A stretch of DNA of 64,000 nucleotides from Aeromonas rivuli (GTDB lineage: Bacteria > Pseudomonadota > Gammaproteobacteria > Enterobacterales > Aeromonadaceae): assembly GCF_000820045.1 (NCBI RefSeq), contig NZ_CDBJ01000043.1:161320-225319 (forward strand), given 5' to 3'. The position numbers and the translations under genes were made by a program. Position 1 is the stretch's first letter. Every line of letters begins with the position of its first letter. The notes beneath the pieces were generated by a model, which saw nothing but the letters and a program-made list of their open reading frames with translations, was not told the origin of the DNA and did no database searches. Positions 53,981-64,000 of this stretch are shown here, one piece after another.

Positions 53981-54405
53981 CGCCTTTTTTATGGTCGTCA
54001 TCTGCTGCTCAGCCTGCCGCAACCGCACCTGATGCGGGCGACAACGCCGAACCAGATGGGATCCCATGCCTGCATCGACCATCATATCAGCCGGAATGCG
54101 CCTCTCTGCCACCGCCAGAGCCCTGCCATGGGCCGCGCCCTTAATGCCTAACCTGCTCGGCAGCCGCACGGTTCTGGCCGACCATATAAGCCCTTCCACC
54201 ATGCAGTGGCGCCAATGGGACGACAGCGCCAGCAAGGGCACACCGCTTGAGACCACAGCCTGTGCAGCCCCCGTGCTACCCCCGATTTGAGGGAATACCA
54301 CATGTTCCCAGTTAAGCCAGCGGCAAGTCATGACGCAGCGCCATCTACACGCCCGATGCTTATTGGGGATGGCAGCATAATCAGGGTAAACCCTAGGAGG
54401 TTGTT

Positions 54406-54720
54406 ATGGACAAGCGGATTCTGATGGTACTGCTTGGCGCGCTGCTCACCGCCTGTACCAGTGGTCCAGTGCGGGTGCATGGCGCAGACTTTAGCGTGGA
54501 GGATGCCCATATCCGGGTCACTGACGGCTACTACCGTTATCATGGGGGTCATTACTATCGCTATGACGATAACCGCCATCACCACGATGGCTATTACCGC
54601 CGCTATTACGATGACCGCCACCCCGATCGCTATTACTACCGCCATGATGGTCACCACCATCGCCAGGGGGGTTATCGAACCTTCTGCCCGCCGGGCCAGG
54701 CCAAGAAGGGCCGTTGCTGA
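54406..54720 (+). CDS. Small lipoprotein, His/Tyr-rich paralogue
   Basis: 104 residues with TAGGAGG upstream. Lipobox LGALLTAC, then SGPVRVHGADFSVEDAHIRV and a long low-complexity region of His, Tyr, Arg and Asp (for example RYDDNRHHHDGYYRRYY), then the same ending FCPPGQAKKGRC as its neighbour. The His clusters could bind metal ions. The promoter region also resembles that of the first gene (CATGACGCAGCGCC, GCATAATCAG), so the duplication included it. In 53981-54320 no further gene is clear. Confidence 0.8.
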   Translation: MDKRILMVLLGALLTACTSGPVRVHGADFSVEDAHIRVTDGYYRYHGGHYYRYDDNRHHHDGYYRRYYDDRHPDRYYYRHDGHHHRQGGYRTFCPPGQAKKGRC

Positions 54721-54753
54721 GCGCTTTCGCTCGCAGACCCTGTAAACCAAAAA

Positions 54754-54773
54754 AGCCGCTCAAAAGAGCGGCT
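54754..54773. terminator. Bidirectional terminator, lipoprotein / lpd
   Basis: AGCCGCTC-AAAA-GAGCGGCT followed by TTTTT on the plus strand and preceded by AAAAA for the minus strand. Confidence 0.92.
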
Positions 54774-54799
54774 TTTTCATATGGAGTGCAGGAAGAAGA

Positions 54800-56227
54800 T
54801 TATTTCTTCTTCTTGGCCTTGGCGTTCGGCAGATCGGTGATGGATCCTTCGTACACTTCGGCAGCCAGACCCACGGACTCGTGCAGAGTCGGGTGAGCAT
54901 GGATGGTCAGCGCCAGATCTTCGGCGTCGGCACCCATCTCGATGGCCAGACCGATCTCACCCAGCAGCTCACCACCGTTGGTACCGACGATGGCACCACC
55001 GATGACGCGATGGCTGTCCTTGTCGAAGATCAACTTGGTCATGCCGTCGGAGCAATCGGAGGCGATGGCGCGGCCGGAGGCAGCCCAGGGGAAGGTGGCG
55101 ACTTCGAAGTTCAGGCCCTGTTGCTTGGCTTCCTTCTCGGTCAGACCGACCCAGGCCATCTCTGGCTCGGTGTAGGCGATGGACGGGATCACTTTCGGGT
55201 CGAAGTAGTGCTTCTTGCCGGCGATGACTTCGGCCGCCACGTGGCCTTCGTGCACACCCTTGTGGGCCAGCATCGGCTGACCGACTATGTCACCGATGGC
55301 GTGGATGTGAGCGACGTTGGTACGCAGCTGCTTGTCCACCTCGATGAAACCGCGCTCGTTGACGGCCACACCGGCTTTCTCGGCGTCCATCAGCTTGCCG
55401 TTCGGCACACGACCGACCGCGACCAGCACGTTGTCGTAGCGAACCGGCTCGGCCGGGGCGTGCTTGCCTTCGTAAGAGACGTACAGGCCATCTTCACGGG
55501 CTTCAACTGCGGTGACCTTGGTCTCCAGCATGATGTTGAATTTCTTGGCAACGCGCTTGGTGTAGATCTTGACGATGTCTTTGTCGGCAGCCGGTACCAG
55601 CTGGTCGGCAAATTCCACCACGTCGATCTCGGAACCCAGGGAGGAGTACACGGTACCCATCTCCAGACCGATGATGCCGCCACCGATAACCAGCAGCTTG
55701 CCCGGTACTGTGGTCAGTTCCAGCGCATCGGTTGAATCCCATACACGGGGGTCATCATGGGGGATGAACGGCAGTTTCACCGGACGGGAACCCGCGGCGA
55801 TGATGGCGTTGTCGAAGGTAACGACTGTCTTGCCGTCATCACCGGTCACTTCCAGGGTGTTGGGGCCGGTGAATTTACCGAAGCCGTTCACAACCTGAAC
55901 TTTACGCATCTTGGCCATGCCGGCCAGACCGCCGGTCAGCTGATTGATGACCTTCTCTTTCCACAGACGCACCTTGCCGATGTCAGTCTGGGGGGCACCG
56001 AACACGATGCCGTGATCGGACAGCGCCTTGGCTTCTTCGATCACTTTAGCGACGTGCAGCAGCGCCTTGGACGGGATACAACCCACGTTCAGGCAGACGC
56101 CACCCAGGGTGGAGTAGCGCTCGACGATAACGGTTTCCAGACCCAGATCGGCGGCACGAAAAGCAGCGGAATAACCGGCAGGGCCAGCACCCAGTACTAC
56201 GACCTGAGTTTTGATTTCTTTACTCAT
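54800..56227 (-). CDS. lpd: Dihydrolipoamide dehydrogenase (E3)
   Basis: 475 residues; start set at the second Met (56227), as in E. coli Lpd. E3 of the pyruvate and 2-oxoglutarate dehydrogenase complexes, regenerating lipoamide with NAD+. FAD site GAGPAGYSAA, redox disulfide in GGVCLNVGCIPSK (Cys45/Cys50), NAD site GGGIIGLEMG and the C-terminal catalytic pair in HAHPTLHESVG. Separated from aceF by a terminator and 120 bp of probable promoter, so it can be expressed apart from aceEF, as in E. coli. Confidence 0.97.
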   Translation of the reverse strand: MSKEIKTQVVVLGAGPAGYSAAFRAADLGLETVIVERYSTLGGVCLNVGCIPSKALLHVAKVIEEAKALSDHGIVFGAPQTDIGKVRLWKEKVINQLTGGLAGMAKMRKVQVVNGFGKFTGPNTLEVTGDDGKTVVTFDNAIIAAGSRPVKLPFIPHDDPRVWDSTDALELTTVPGKLLVIGGGIIGLEMGTVYSSLGSEIDVVEFADQLVPAADKDIVKIYTKRVAKKFNIMLETKVTAVEAREDGLYVSYEGKHAPAEPVRYDNVLVAVGRVPNGKLMDAEKAGVAVNERGFIEVDKQLRTNVAHIHAIGDIVGQPMLAHKGVHEGHVAAEVIAGKKHYFDPKVIPSIAYTEPEMAWVGLTEKEAKQQGLNFEVATFPWAASGRAIASDCSDGMTKLIFDKDSHRVIGGAIVGTNGGELLGEIGLAIEMGADAEDLALTIHAHPTLHESVGLAAEVYEGSITDLPNAKAKKKK

Positions 56228-56347
56228 CATGACCTCTTTGTCGTTCTATATCCCCGGACAGCACAGTCTTATGCCAAAGAAGGCGGCTGCAGCCGTGAAA
56301 AAAACGGGGCAAGTTTATAATTTTGTTAATGAAATGAGAAGTGAAAA

Positions 56348-56368
56348 GGGCGAGCTCTGTGCTCGCCC
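56348..56368 (-). terminator. Terminator between aceF and lpd
   Basis: GGGCGAGC / GCTCGCCC with loop TCTGT; on the minus strand followed by TTTTCAC, 12 nt after the aceF stop. Confidence 0.82.
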
Positions 56369-56380
56369 TCTCATTTACAT

Positions 56381-58279
56381 TTACAGAACCAGTCGACGAA
56401 TGTCGGACAGCACACCACTCAGGGTGGTGACGAAGCGAGCACCGTCGGCACCGTCGATGACGCGGTGGTCATAGCTCAGTGCCAGCGGCAGCATCAGACG
56501 CGGCACGAACTCTTTGCCGTTCCACTTCGGCTTCATCTCGGACTTGGAAACACCGAGGATGGCCACTTCCGGCGCGTTGACGATCGGGGTAAAGCTGGTA
56601 CCGCCGATGCCCCCTAAGCTGGAAATGGTGAAGCAACCGCCCTGCATGTCGGCAGCGGTCAGCTTGCCGGCACGGGCCTTCTTGGAGATCTCGGCCAAGT
56701 CGCGGGACAGCTCATGGATGCCCTTCTTGTTGACGTCGCGAACCACCGGAACCACCAGGCCACCCGGGGTGTCTACCGCCACACCGATGTGGATGTACTT
56801 CTTCATGATCAGCTTGCTGCCGTCTGCGGACAGGGCGCTGCAGAAGCGCGGGTGCGCTTCCAGGGCCTTGGCGGCGGCTTTCAGGATGAACACCAGCGGG
56901 GTGATCTTCACATCCAGCTTCTGCTTCTCGGCCAGCATGTTCTGCTCTTTGCGGAACGCTTCCAGATCCGTGGTATCGGCTTCGTCGAACTGGGTGACAT
57001 GAGGGATCATGGCCCAGTTGCGGTGCAGGGCAGGACCGGAGATCTTCTGGATCCGGGTCAGTTCCAGCTCTTCGACCGGGCCGAACTTGCTGAAATCAAC
57101 CTTGGGCCAGGCGACGACGCTCATGCCGTTGCCAGTGCCTTGACCTGCGGCCGGGGCGGACTCGGCGCGCTTGACCGCATCCTTCACATAAGCCTGCACG
57201 TCTTCTTTGACGATGCGACCCTTGCGACCCGAGGCTTTCACCTTGGCCAGGTTGACGCCGAACTCACGGGCCAGGCGGCGCACAGCCGGAGAGGCGTGCA
57301 CGTAGGCATCGTTGGCAACGAAGTCGGAGGACGCAGCAGCCGGAGCGGCAGCTTGGGCAACTGGCGCAGCGGCAGCAACAGGTGCGGCAACGGGGGCAGC
57401 AGCCTGGGCAACCGGGGCGGCAGCAGGGGCAGCGCCAGCCACTTCGAACACCATGATCAGAGAGCCGGTGGAGACCTTGTCACCCGCCTTCACCTTGATC
57501 TCTTTGATGATACCGGCGAAGGGCGCTGGCACTTCCATGGAGGCCTTGTCACCTTCCACGGCGATCAGGGACTGGTCGGCTTCGACCTTGTCACCGACGG
57601 CGACCATGATCTCGGTGACTTCGACTTCATCACCACCGATGTCAGGGACATTGACCTCTTTGGCAGCGGCGGCAACCGGGGCAGCAGCCACGGGAGCAGC
57701 AGCCTGAACCGGGGCAGCCACGGCGGCAGGCGCGGCGCCAGCCACTTCGAATACCATCACCAGGGAACCGGTGGAGACCTTGGCGCCGGCGGCAACCTTG
57801 ATCTCGACCACACGGCCCGCGAACGGCGCCGGCACTTCCATGGAAGCTTTGTCGCCTTCCACGGCAATGATGGACTGGTCGGCTTCAACCATGTCACCCA
57901 CGGCAACCATCAGCTCGGTCACTTCGACTTCGTCGTCACCGATGTCAGGGACGTGAACGTCTTTGCGTGCGGCGGCAGCAGGAGCGGCCGGTGCAGCAGC
58001 AACCGGAGCGGCAGCTTGAGCGGGGGCTGGCGCGGCGGCAGCAGCACCTTCGGCTTCGAAGATCATGATCTGGGAACCGGTGGCAACCTTGTCGCCCACC
58101 TTGATCAGGATCTCTTTGACGATACCCGCGGCCGGAGCCGGGACTTCCATGGAGGCCTTGTCACCTTCCACTGCGATCAGGGACTGGTCGAGCTCGACCT
58201 TGTCACCCACAGCGACCATGATTTCGGTCACTTCCACTTCATCGGCACCGATATCCGGCACCATAATCTGTTTGGACAT
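56381..58279 (-). CDS. aceF: Dihydrolipoamide acetyltransferase (E2)
   Basis: 632 residues. Three N-terminal lipoyl domains, each with the lipoylated Lys in [12 protein letters not shown] (first at Lys41, then near 145 and 250), joined by Ala/Pro linkers; the E1/E3-binding domain with [19 protein letters not shown] (about 325-365); and the catalytic core ending [15 protein letters not shown] (His and Asp of the active site). It transfers acetyl groups to CoA in the pyruvate dehydrogenase complex. AAGAGGA lies 9 nt before the ATG. Confidence 0.97.
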   Translation of the reverse strand: MSKQIMVPDIGADEVEVTEIMVAVGDKVELDQSLIAVEGDKASMEVPAPAAGIVKEILIKVGDKVATGSQIMIFEAEGAAAAAPAPAQAAAPVAAAPAAPAAAARKDVHVPDIGDDEVEVTELMVAVGDMVEADQSIIAVEGDKASMEVPAPFAGRVVEIKVAAGAKVSTGSLVMVFEVAGAAPAAVAAPVQAAAPVAAAPVAAAAKEVNVPDIGGDEVEVTEIMVAVGDKVEADQSLIAVEGDKASMEVPAPFAGIIKEIKVKAGDKVSTGSLIMVFEVAGAAPAAAPVAQAAAPVAAPVAAAAPVAQAAAPAAASSDFVANDAYVHASPAVRRLAREFGVNLAKVKASGRKGRIVKEDVQAYVKDAVKRAESAPAAGQGTGNGMSVVAWPKVDFSKFGPVEELELTRIQKISGPALHRNWAMIPHVTQFDEADTTDLEAFRKEQNMLAEKQKLDVKITPLVFILKAAAKALEAHPRFCSALSADGSKLIMKKYIHIGVAVDTPGGLVVPVVRDVNKKGIHELSRDLAEISKKARAGKLTAADMQGGCFTISSLGGIGGTSFTPIVNAPEVAILGVSKSEMKPKWNGKEFVPRLMLPLALSYDHRVIDGADGARFVTTLSGVLSDIRRLVL

Positions 58280-58286
58280 TGTGCTT

Positions 58287-58467
58287 TATCCTCTTACGCG
58301 TCTGTCGCGTTAACCTTGGCAAGAGCAGGTTCCGGCTCGTTGTTGCCGTCCGGCCCCTGTGTTTGTCCTCTTACCCTTATGTCGCATTAACCTGGGCAAG
58401 GCCCTGTCCGGCACGCAAGTCCGGACAGGGCGCTCAATCCTCTTACGCGTACAGCGGGTTAACCTTG
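58287..58467 (-). repeat. Degenerate repeats and hairpin between aceE and aceF
   Basis: Three copies of a segment reading, on the minus strand, roughly AGGTTAAC-N8-GCGTAAGAGGA: the end of aceE with its stop (58440-58467), a worn copy (58368-58393) and the copy whose AAGAGGA serves as the aceF ribosome binding site (58287-58317). A perfect 11-bp hairpin GCCCTGTCCGG / CCGGACAGGGC (58401-58431) lies just after the aceE stop. Confidence 0.7.
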
Positions 58468-61103
58468 TCGGCATCGATGCCGTACTTGGCGATGGCGTCG
58501 GCCACAACCTGCTTGTCGATCTCACCGCGCTTGGCCAGTTCGGTCAGGGCAGCAACCACGACATAGAACTCGTTCACTTCGAAGTGACGACGCAGGTTGG
58601 CACGGCTGTCGGAACGGCCATAACCATCGGTACCCAGTACACGGTAGTGCTCGGTCGGCATGAAGGCACGCACCTGCTCGGCGAAGGACTTCATGTAGTC
58701 GGTCGCGGCTATGGTGGCTTCGGAACCCAGTACCGAGGTGATGTAGGGTACGCGGGCAGCAGCAGTCGGGTGCAGCATGTTCCAGCGATCAACGTCCTGA
58801 CCATCACGAGCCAGCTCGTTGAAGGAGGTGACGCTGAACACGTCGGAACCGACGCCATACTCGCTCGCCAGGATCTGGGCGGCGGTGCGGACGTGGCCCA
58901 GGATGGAACCACAACCCAGCAGCTGTACCTTGGCCTTGGTACCGGCCACGGATTCCAGCTTGTAGATACCCTTGCGGATGCCTTCCTCGGCGCCTTCCGG
59001 CATGGCCGGCATGGCGTAGTTCTCGTTGAGGGTGGTGATGTAGTAGAAGACGTTCTCAGGCTTCTCACCGTACATACGGCGCAGGCCGTCCTGTACGATC
59101 ACCGCCACTTCATAGGCGTAGGACGGATCGTAGGAGATGCAGTTCGGGATGGTGCCGGCCAGGATGTGGCTGTGACCATCTTCGTGCTGCAGACCTTCAC
59201 CGTTGAGGGTGGTACGACCGGAAGTCGCGCCCAGCAGGAAACCACGAGCTTGCTGGTCACCCGCTGCCCACGCCATGTCACCGATCCGCTGGAAGCCGAA
59301 CATGGAGTAGTAGATGTAGAACGGGATCATCGGGCAATCGTTGGTGCTGTAGGAGGTCGCAGCAGCCAGCCAGGAGGACATGGCGCCCAGCTCGTTGATA
59401 CCGTCCTGCAGAACCTGACCCTGTTTGTCTTCCTTGTAGTAGGAGACGATGTCACGGTCTTGCGGGGTGTACTGCTGACCATGCGGGCTGTAGATGCCGA
59501 TCTGACGGAACAGACCTTCCATCCCGAAGGTACGAGCTTCATCGGCCAGGATAGGCACGATGCGCTTGCCGATGGACTTGTCTTTGAGCAGCACGTTCAG
59601 GGAACGCACGAACGCCATGGTGGTGGAGATCTCACGGGCCTGCTCGCCCAGCAGCGGACCAAAGGTCTCCAGCGCCGGGATTTCCAGGGTGGTGGTGGTC
59701 TCACGCAGACGAGTCGGTACATAACCTTTCAGCTCGGCACGGCGGGCATGTAGGTACTTGTACTCTTCGGTACCCTCTTCGATCTTCAGGTACGGCAGCT
59801 CTTCCATCTGCTCATCGGTCACCGGCAGGTTGAAACGATCGCGCAGGTGACGCACAGAGCCGAGATCCATCTTCTTGACCTGGTGGGCAATGTTCTTGCC
59901 TTCGGCCGCTTCGCCCATGCCATAACCCTTGATGGTCTTGGCCAGGATGACGGTCGGCTTGCCCTTGGTCGCTGCGGCCTTGGAGAAGGCGGCGAACAGC
60001 TTACGAGGATCGTGACCACCGCGGTTCAGGGCGAAGATCTCCTCGTCGGTCATGTCTTTGACCAGGGCTGCGGTTTCCGGGTAGCGATTGAAGAAGTGCT
60101 CACGGACATAGGCGCCGTCACGGGACTTCATGGTCTGGTAGTCACCATCCACGGTCTCGTTCATCAGCTGGATCAGCTTGCCTGAGGTGTCTTTCTTGAG
60201 CAGCTCATCCCACTTGCGACCCCAGATAACCTTGGTCACGTCCCAGCCGGCGCCGGCGAACAGGCCGTCCAGCTCGTTGATGACCTTGCCGTTACCGACG
60301 ACAGGACCATCCAGACGCTGCAGGTTGCAGTTGACCACGAATACCAGGTTGTCGAGCTTTTCACGCACGGCAACGGTCAGGGCGCCCTTGGCTTCCGGCT
60401 CGTCCATCTCGCCGTCACCCAGGAAGGCGTACACGGTCTGGTCGGCACAGTCTTTGATGCCACGGTCGGTCAGGTACTTCAGGAAACGCGCCTGATAGAT
60501 GGCGGCGATAGGACCCAGACCCATGGAGACGGTCGGGAACTGCCAGAAGTCCGGCATCAGTTTCGGGTGCGGATAGGAAGGGATACCCTTGCCGTCCACT
60601 TCCTGACGGAAGTTGTCCAGCTGGTCTTCGGTCAGGCGACCTTCGACGAAGGCACGAGCATAGATGCCCGGGGAGATGTGACCCTGGAAGTAAACCAGAT
60701 CACCACCATCCTTCTCGTTGCGAGCACGGAAGAAGTGGTTGTAGCAGACTTCGTAAATGGTGGCACTGGAGGCGAAGGAGGACATGTGACCACCCAGGTC
60801 CAGATCCTTTTTAGAAGCGCGCAGCACTATCATCACGGCATTCCAGCGGATGATGGCGCGAATACGGCGCTCCATCTCCTGATCGCCCGGGTAAGCAGGT
60901 TCGTCAGTGGCAGGAATGGTGTTGATGTAATCGCGATTCGCTTTCTCAGCCACTTCCACACCGCTAACGCGTGCCTTCTCAGTAAGCTGTTCAAGGATGA
61001 ACTGAGCGCGTTGCGGACCCTCTTCACGCAACAAGGATTCCAGAGAGGCAAGCCACTCCAGCGTTTCTATCGGGTCCACATCGTTCTTCAGGATATCAGA
61101 CAT
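58443..61103 (-). CDS. aceE: Pyruvate dehydrogenase E1 component
   Basis: 886 residues, as E. coli AceE (887). Homodimeric E1 that decarboxylates pyruvate with thiamine diphosphate. The ThDP motif FLGDGEMDEPEAKGALTVA (about 228-246, GDG...N type) is present, with HGQQYTPQDRDI and the RHFEVNEFYVVVAAL C-terminus. AGGA before the ATG. First gene of aceEF, 78 bp after pdhR, so probably transcribed with it from the PdhR-controlled promoter. Confidence 0.97.
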   Translation of the reverse strand: MSDILKNDVDPIETLEWLASLESLLREEGPQRAQFILEQLTEKARVSGVEVAEKANRDYINTIPATDEPAYPGDQEMERRIRAIIRWNAVMIVLRASKKDLDLGGHMSSFASSATIYEVCYNHFFRARNEKDGGDLVYFQGHISPGIYARAFVEGRLTEDQLDNFRQEVDGKGIPSYPHPKLMPDFWQFPTVSMGLGPIAAIYQARFLKYLTDRGIKDCADQTVYAFLGDGEMDEPEAKGALTVAVREKLDNLVFVVNCNLQRLDGPVVGNGKVINELDGLFAGAGWDVTKVIWGRKWDELLKKDTSGKLIQLMNETVDGDYQTMKSRDGAYVREHFFNRYPETAALVKDMTDEEIFALNRGGHDPRKLFAAFSKAAATKGKPTVILAKTIKGYGMGEAAEGKNIAHQVKKMDLGSVRHLRDRFNLPVTDEQMEELPYLKIEEGTEEYKYLHARRAELKGYVPTRLRETTTTLEIPALETFGPLLGEQAREISTTMAFVRSLNVLLKDKSIGKRIVPILADEARTFGMEGLFRQIGIYSPHGQQYTPQDRDIVSYYKEDKQGQVLQDGINELGAMSSWLAAATSYSTNDCPMIPFYIYYSMFGFQRIGDMAWAAGDQQARGFLLGATSGRTTLNGEGLQHEDGHSHILAGTIPNCISYDPSYAYEVAVIVQDGLRRMYGEKPENVFYYITTLNENYAMPAMPEGAEEGIRKGIYKLESVAGTKAKVQLLGCGSILGHVRTAAQILASEYGVGSDVFSVTSFNELARDGQDVDRWNMLHPTAAARVPYITSVLGSEATIAATDYMKSFAEQVRAFMPTEHYRVLGTDGYGRSDSRANLRRHFEVNEFYVVVAALTELAKRGEIDKQVVADAIAKYGIDADKVNPLYA

Positions 61104-61181
61104 GGCTGGTTCCTATTTGTTGTGATTGCACGGCATTGCACGGCGAAGGGCGCAAGCATTCGACAATAAAGCCTTGTGGGA

Positions 61182-61946
61182 TTAGTTATCCTGCTGACGG
61201 ATCCGACGCATGGATCGCTGGATCCGGCTATCTTCCCTCTGCATATCCAACAAGGTGTCCTCGATAAAGGCCAGGTGCTCATGACAAGCAGTCCTGGCCC
61301 GCTCCGGAGCCCCCGACAGGATAGCCTCGATCAGCGACGCACGATGGCGACGGATCTTGGCGACCACTCCCGGACGGCGATTCAAAATTTCGTTATTTCG
61401 CAAAATGTTCTGTTCGAGCATGGGGCCCATGGCCCGCAACAGGTGCAGCAGCACCACGTTGTGGGAGGCCTCCGCCACCGCCAGATAGAACTGGGTGACA
61501 GCGCTCGACTCGCTCGCAAGCGATCCCTGCTGCCCGGCGGCCTCGATGGCGGCCTGGGCGGCGCGGATGCGCTCGAAATCTGCCTCTGTACCCCGCAGTG
61601 CAGCATAGTAGGCACAGATGCCTTCCAGTGCGTGGCGAAACTCCAGCAAGTCATACTGGGCTTCAGGGTGGGTACTGAGCAGCTCGAACAGGGGATCGGC
61701 GATGCCCTTGCTCAAACCATTTTGCACAAAGGTGCCACCGCCCTGGCGGCGATACAGCAACCCACGAGCCTCCAGACGCTGGATGGCCTCTCGCAAGGAG
61801 GGGCGCGACACCTGAAACTGGATGGCGAGTTCCCGCTCTGGCGGCAACTTCTGGCCAGGCTGCAAGCTGCCTTCCAGGATCATGTGCTCCAACTCGGCGA
61901 CGATGGCGTCAGCCAATTTGGGTTGAGTAACTTTACGATAGGGCAT
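61182..61946 (-). CDS. pdhR: Pyruvate dehydrogenase complex repressor PdhR
   Basis: 254 residues as in E. coli. GntR/FadR type: N-terminal winged helix (about 8-75) with [20 protein letters not shown] and a GGGTFV wing, and a C-terminal helical FCD domain that binds pyruvate in E. coli and then releases DNA. An exact PdhR box lies 16 bp upstream of its start codon, so the gene is autoregulated with aceEF. Confidence 0.96.
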   Translation of the reverse strand: MPYRKVTQPKLADAIVAELEHMILEGSLQPGQKLPPERELAIQFQVSRPSLREAIQRLEARGLLYRRQGGGTFVQNGLSKGIADPLFELLSTHPEAQYDLLEFRHALEGICAYYAALRGTEADFERIRAAQAAIEAAGQQGSLASESSAVTQFYLAVAEASHNVVLLHLLRAMGPMLEQNILRNNEILNRRPGVVAKIRRHRASLIEAILSGAPERARTACHEHLAFIEDTLLDMQREDSRIQRSMRRIRQQDN

Positions 61947-61961
61947 GAGGCAGCTTTGTTA

Positions 61962-61978
61962 AATTGGTATTACCAATT
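61962..61978 (-). promoter_or_regulatory. PdhR box 1
   Basis: AATTGGTATTACCAATT, a perfect palindrome matching the E. coli site AATTGGTnnnACCAATT. Confidence 0.9.
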
Positions 61979-62100
61979 TCATGAATGGGGCGAAAATTAG
62001 CAGAGGGCATGGAAAATGTCCACCCAAAATCTGATCTGCATCAAGAAAGTGAACTGCCTATTTATGGGTAATCTTCGGGAACCATGATCTCACTCATAGA

Positions 62101-62117
62101 AAATGGTCTGACCAATA
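62101..62117 (-). promoter_or_regulatory. PdhR box 2
   Basis: AAATGGTCTGACCAATA, one mismatch in the ATTGGTnnnACCAAT core, centred 139 bp upstream of box 1. Position between pdhR and ampD suggests an auxiliary operator or one for another promoter. Confidence 0.6.
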
Positions 62118-62219
62118 TTTCTGCGCCAGATCACAGACAACATTTGGGTAACAGCCAATAAAAATAGCCTGCCCTGTTGGCAAGCCATTGATTTAAAAAA
62201 CACAAACTTAATTTCAACA

Positions 62220-62795
62220 CTAGCAGGATTTGTTTGTTTCCTGGCGATATCGCACCCAGTCAAAACTGCCGCCCGGATCCGTCTTGCGGCCCGGCGCTAT
62301 GTCGCAGTGCCCCACCACCCGCTCTGCCACTATGGCCGGAAAACGCGCCTGAATGGTTCGAGTGAGACTCGCCAGCACGGCATATTGCGCAGGGCTATAA
62401 GGCAGATCATCGGTCCCCTCCAGCTCGATGCCGATGGAGTAATCGTTGCACGCCTCTCGCCCCTCCCAGCAAGAGAGGCCCGCATGCCAGGCTCGGGCAA
62501 TAAAAGGCACATATTGCACCAGCTCTCCGTCACGGCGGATCAGGCAATGGGCGGAGACCCGCAGTTGATGGATCTCGGCGAAATAGGGGTGGCCGTCGGG
62601 ATTGAGGGTGCCGCTGAACAGCTCGTCGATATGAGGACCGCCGAACTGCCCTGGTGGCAGGCTGATACCGTGCACCACCAGCAAGGAGACATCCTCGGGG
62701 CTGGCCCGCTCATTGTGATGAGGAGAGGGCACCCGTCTGGCCTGCTCGCACCAACCGTCTGAATCAATGGAAAATACTGTGTTAGGCTGGGTCAT
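62220..62795 (-). CDS. ampD: 1,6-anhydro-N-acetylmuramoyl-L-alanine amidase AmpD
   Basis: 191 residues; start at the second Met (62795), 4 nt from GAGAG. Cytoplasmic zinc amidase that removes the peptide from anhydromuropeptides in cell-wall recycling; loss of AmpD raises AmpC beta-lactamase in Aeromonas and others. Zn ligands are His in LLVVHGISLPPG, His in VGHCDIAPGRKTDPG and its Asp. The GIELEGTDDLPYS segment is typical. Divergent from the protease-nadC pair, the standard ampD-nadC arrangement with an insert. Confidence 0.95.
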   Translation of the reverse strand: MTQPNTVFSIDSDGWCEQARRVPSPHHNERASPEDVSLLVVHGISLPPGQFGGPHIDELFSGTLNPDGHPYFAEIHQLRVSAHCLIRRDGELVQYVPFIARAWHAGLSCWEGREACNDYSIGIELEGTDDLPYSPAQYAVLASLTRTIQARFPAIVAERVVGHCDIAPGRKTDPGGSFDWVRYRQETNKSC

Positions 62796-62907
62796 CATCT
62801 CTCTTGCTCATGGTATGGATGTGCGCATTACCGCCCTTAGGGTCTGGCTATCACTCCCCCCGCGTTCACAGCCCGGGCTGTTGTCCTGCACCGGGGGGCG
62901 CTCTTAA

Positions 62908-64000
<1,093 letters not shown>

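Noticed and set aside
54066..54290. 74-codon plus-strand ORF between the lipoprotein genes
   Set aside because: No ribosome binding site or recognisable domain; kept only as unexplained sequence.
56714..58390. Gly/Ser/His-rich 558-codon plus-strand frame opposite aceF
   Set aside because: Produced by the repetitive Ala/Pro linkers and lipoyl repeats of aceF read backwards.

Overview
The window reads as a chromosomal segment of a gammaproteobacterium, most likely Aeromonas. This is inferred from the roughly 60% GC codon use, the block nadC / ampD / pdhR-aceE-aceF-lpd, acnB, the complete trehalose locus treR-treB-treC, and Vibrio/Aeromonas-type families (ComFB, HlyU, CSS-motif EAL proteins, many chemoreceptors). 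Species cannot be assigned from the sequence alone.

Layout. 1-0.3 kb: the end of a tRNA-Leu(CAG) array. 0.3-11 kb: ComFB-like protein, a small membrane protein under a Fur-type promoter, NhaC antiporter, tmcA with an overlapping HlyU-family gene, bfd-bfr iron storage pair, mgsA, a SieB-like membrane protein, a cation exchanger behind a yybP-ykoY (Mn2+) riboswitch, periplasmic asparaginase, a metallochaperone and an AEC carrier. 11-16 kb: trehalose regulator, PTS permease, hydrolase and a sugar acetyltransferase, with two TreR-type operators. 16-21 kb: two regulator-exporter pairs, a secreted small protein, a YegP-like protein and a DUF1993 protein.

21.3-29.5 kb is a genomic island. It lies between two 117-bp perfect direct repeats, each carrying tRNA-Asn plus its terminator, and its left edge has the last 21 nt of a tRNA-Phe. 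It holds a P-loop ATPase of the Sll1717 type, a P4-type integrase that lost its catalytic domain, two remnant or unknown ORFs, a four-gene cassette of unknown function (glycine-zipper peptide, two unknowns, DUF2787), and an AT-rich DUF6236 gene facing another unknown gene. The intact tRNA operon Phe-Thr-Phe-Asn with a clear sigma70 promoter follows.

30-44 kb: plsY, folB, folK, a YbaK-type deacylase, an HBM chemoreceptor, an MdtD-like pump, a flavin oxidase overlapping a COG0523 GTPase, a LysR/LysE pair, a decayed SDR gene, and two tandem CSS-EAL phosphodiesterases. 44-54.7 kb: acnB, a patatin-type Vd autotransporter, two chemoreceptors with near-identical signalling domains, and two paralogous lipoproteins. 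54.8-64 kb: lpd, aceF, aceE, pdhR (with PdhR boxes), ampD, a retropepsin-like membrane protease and the start of nadC.

The most promising undescribed material is the island cassette, the ATPase, the Fur-promoter micro-membrane protein, the structured nhaC leader and the oxidase-GTPase pair.
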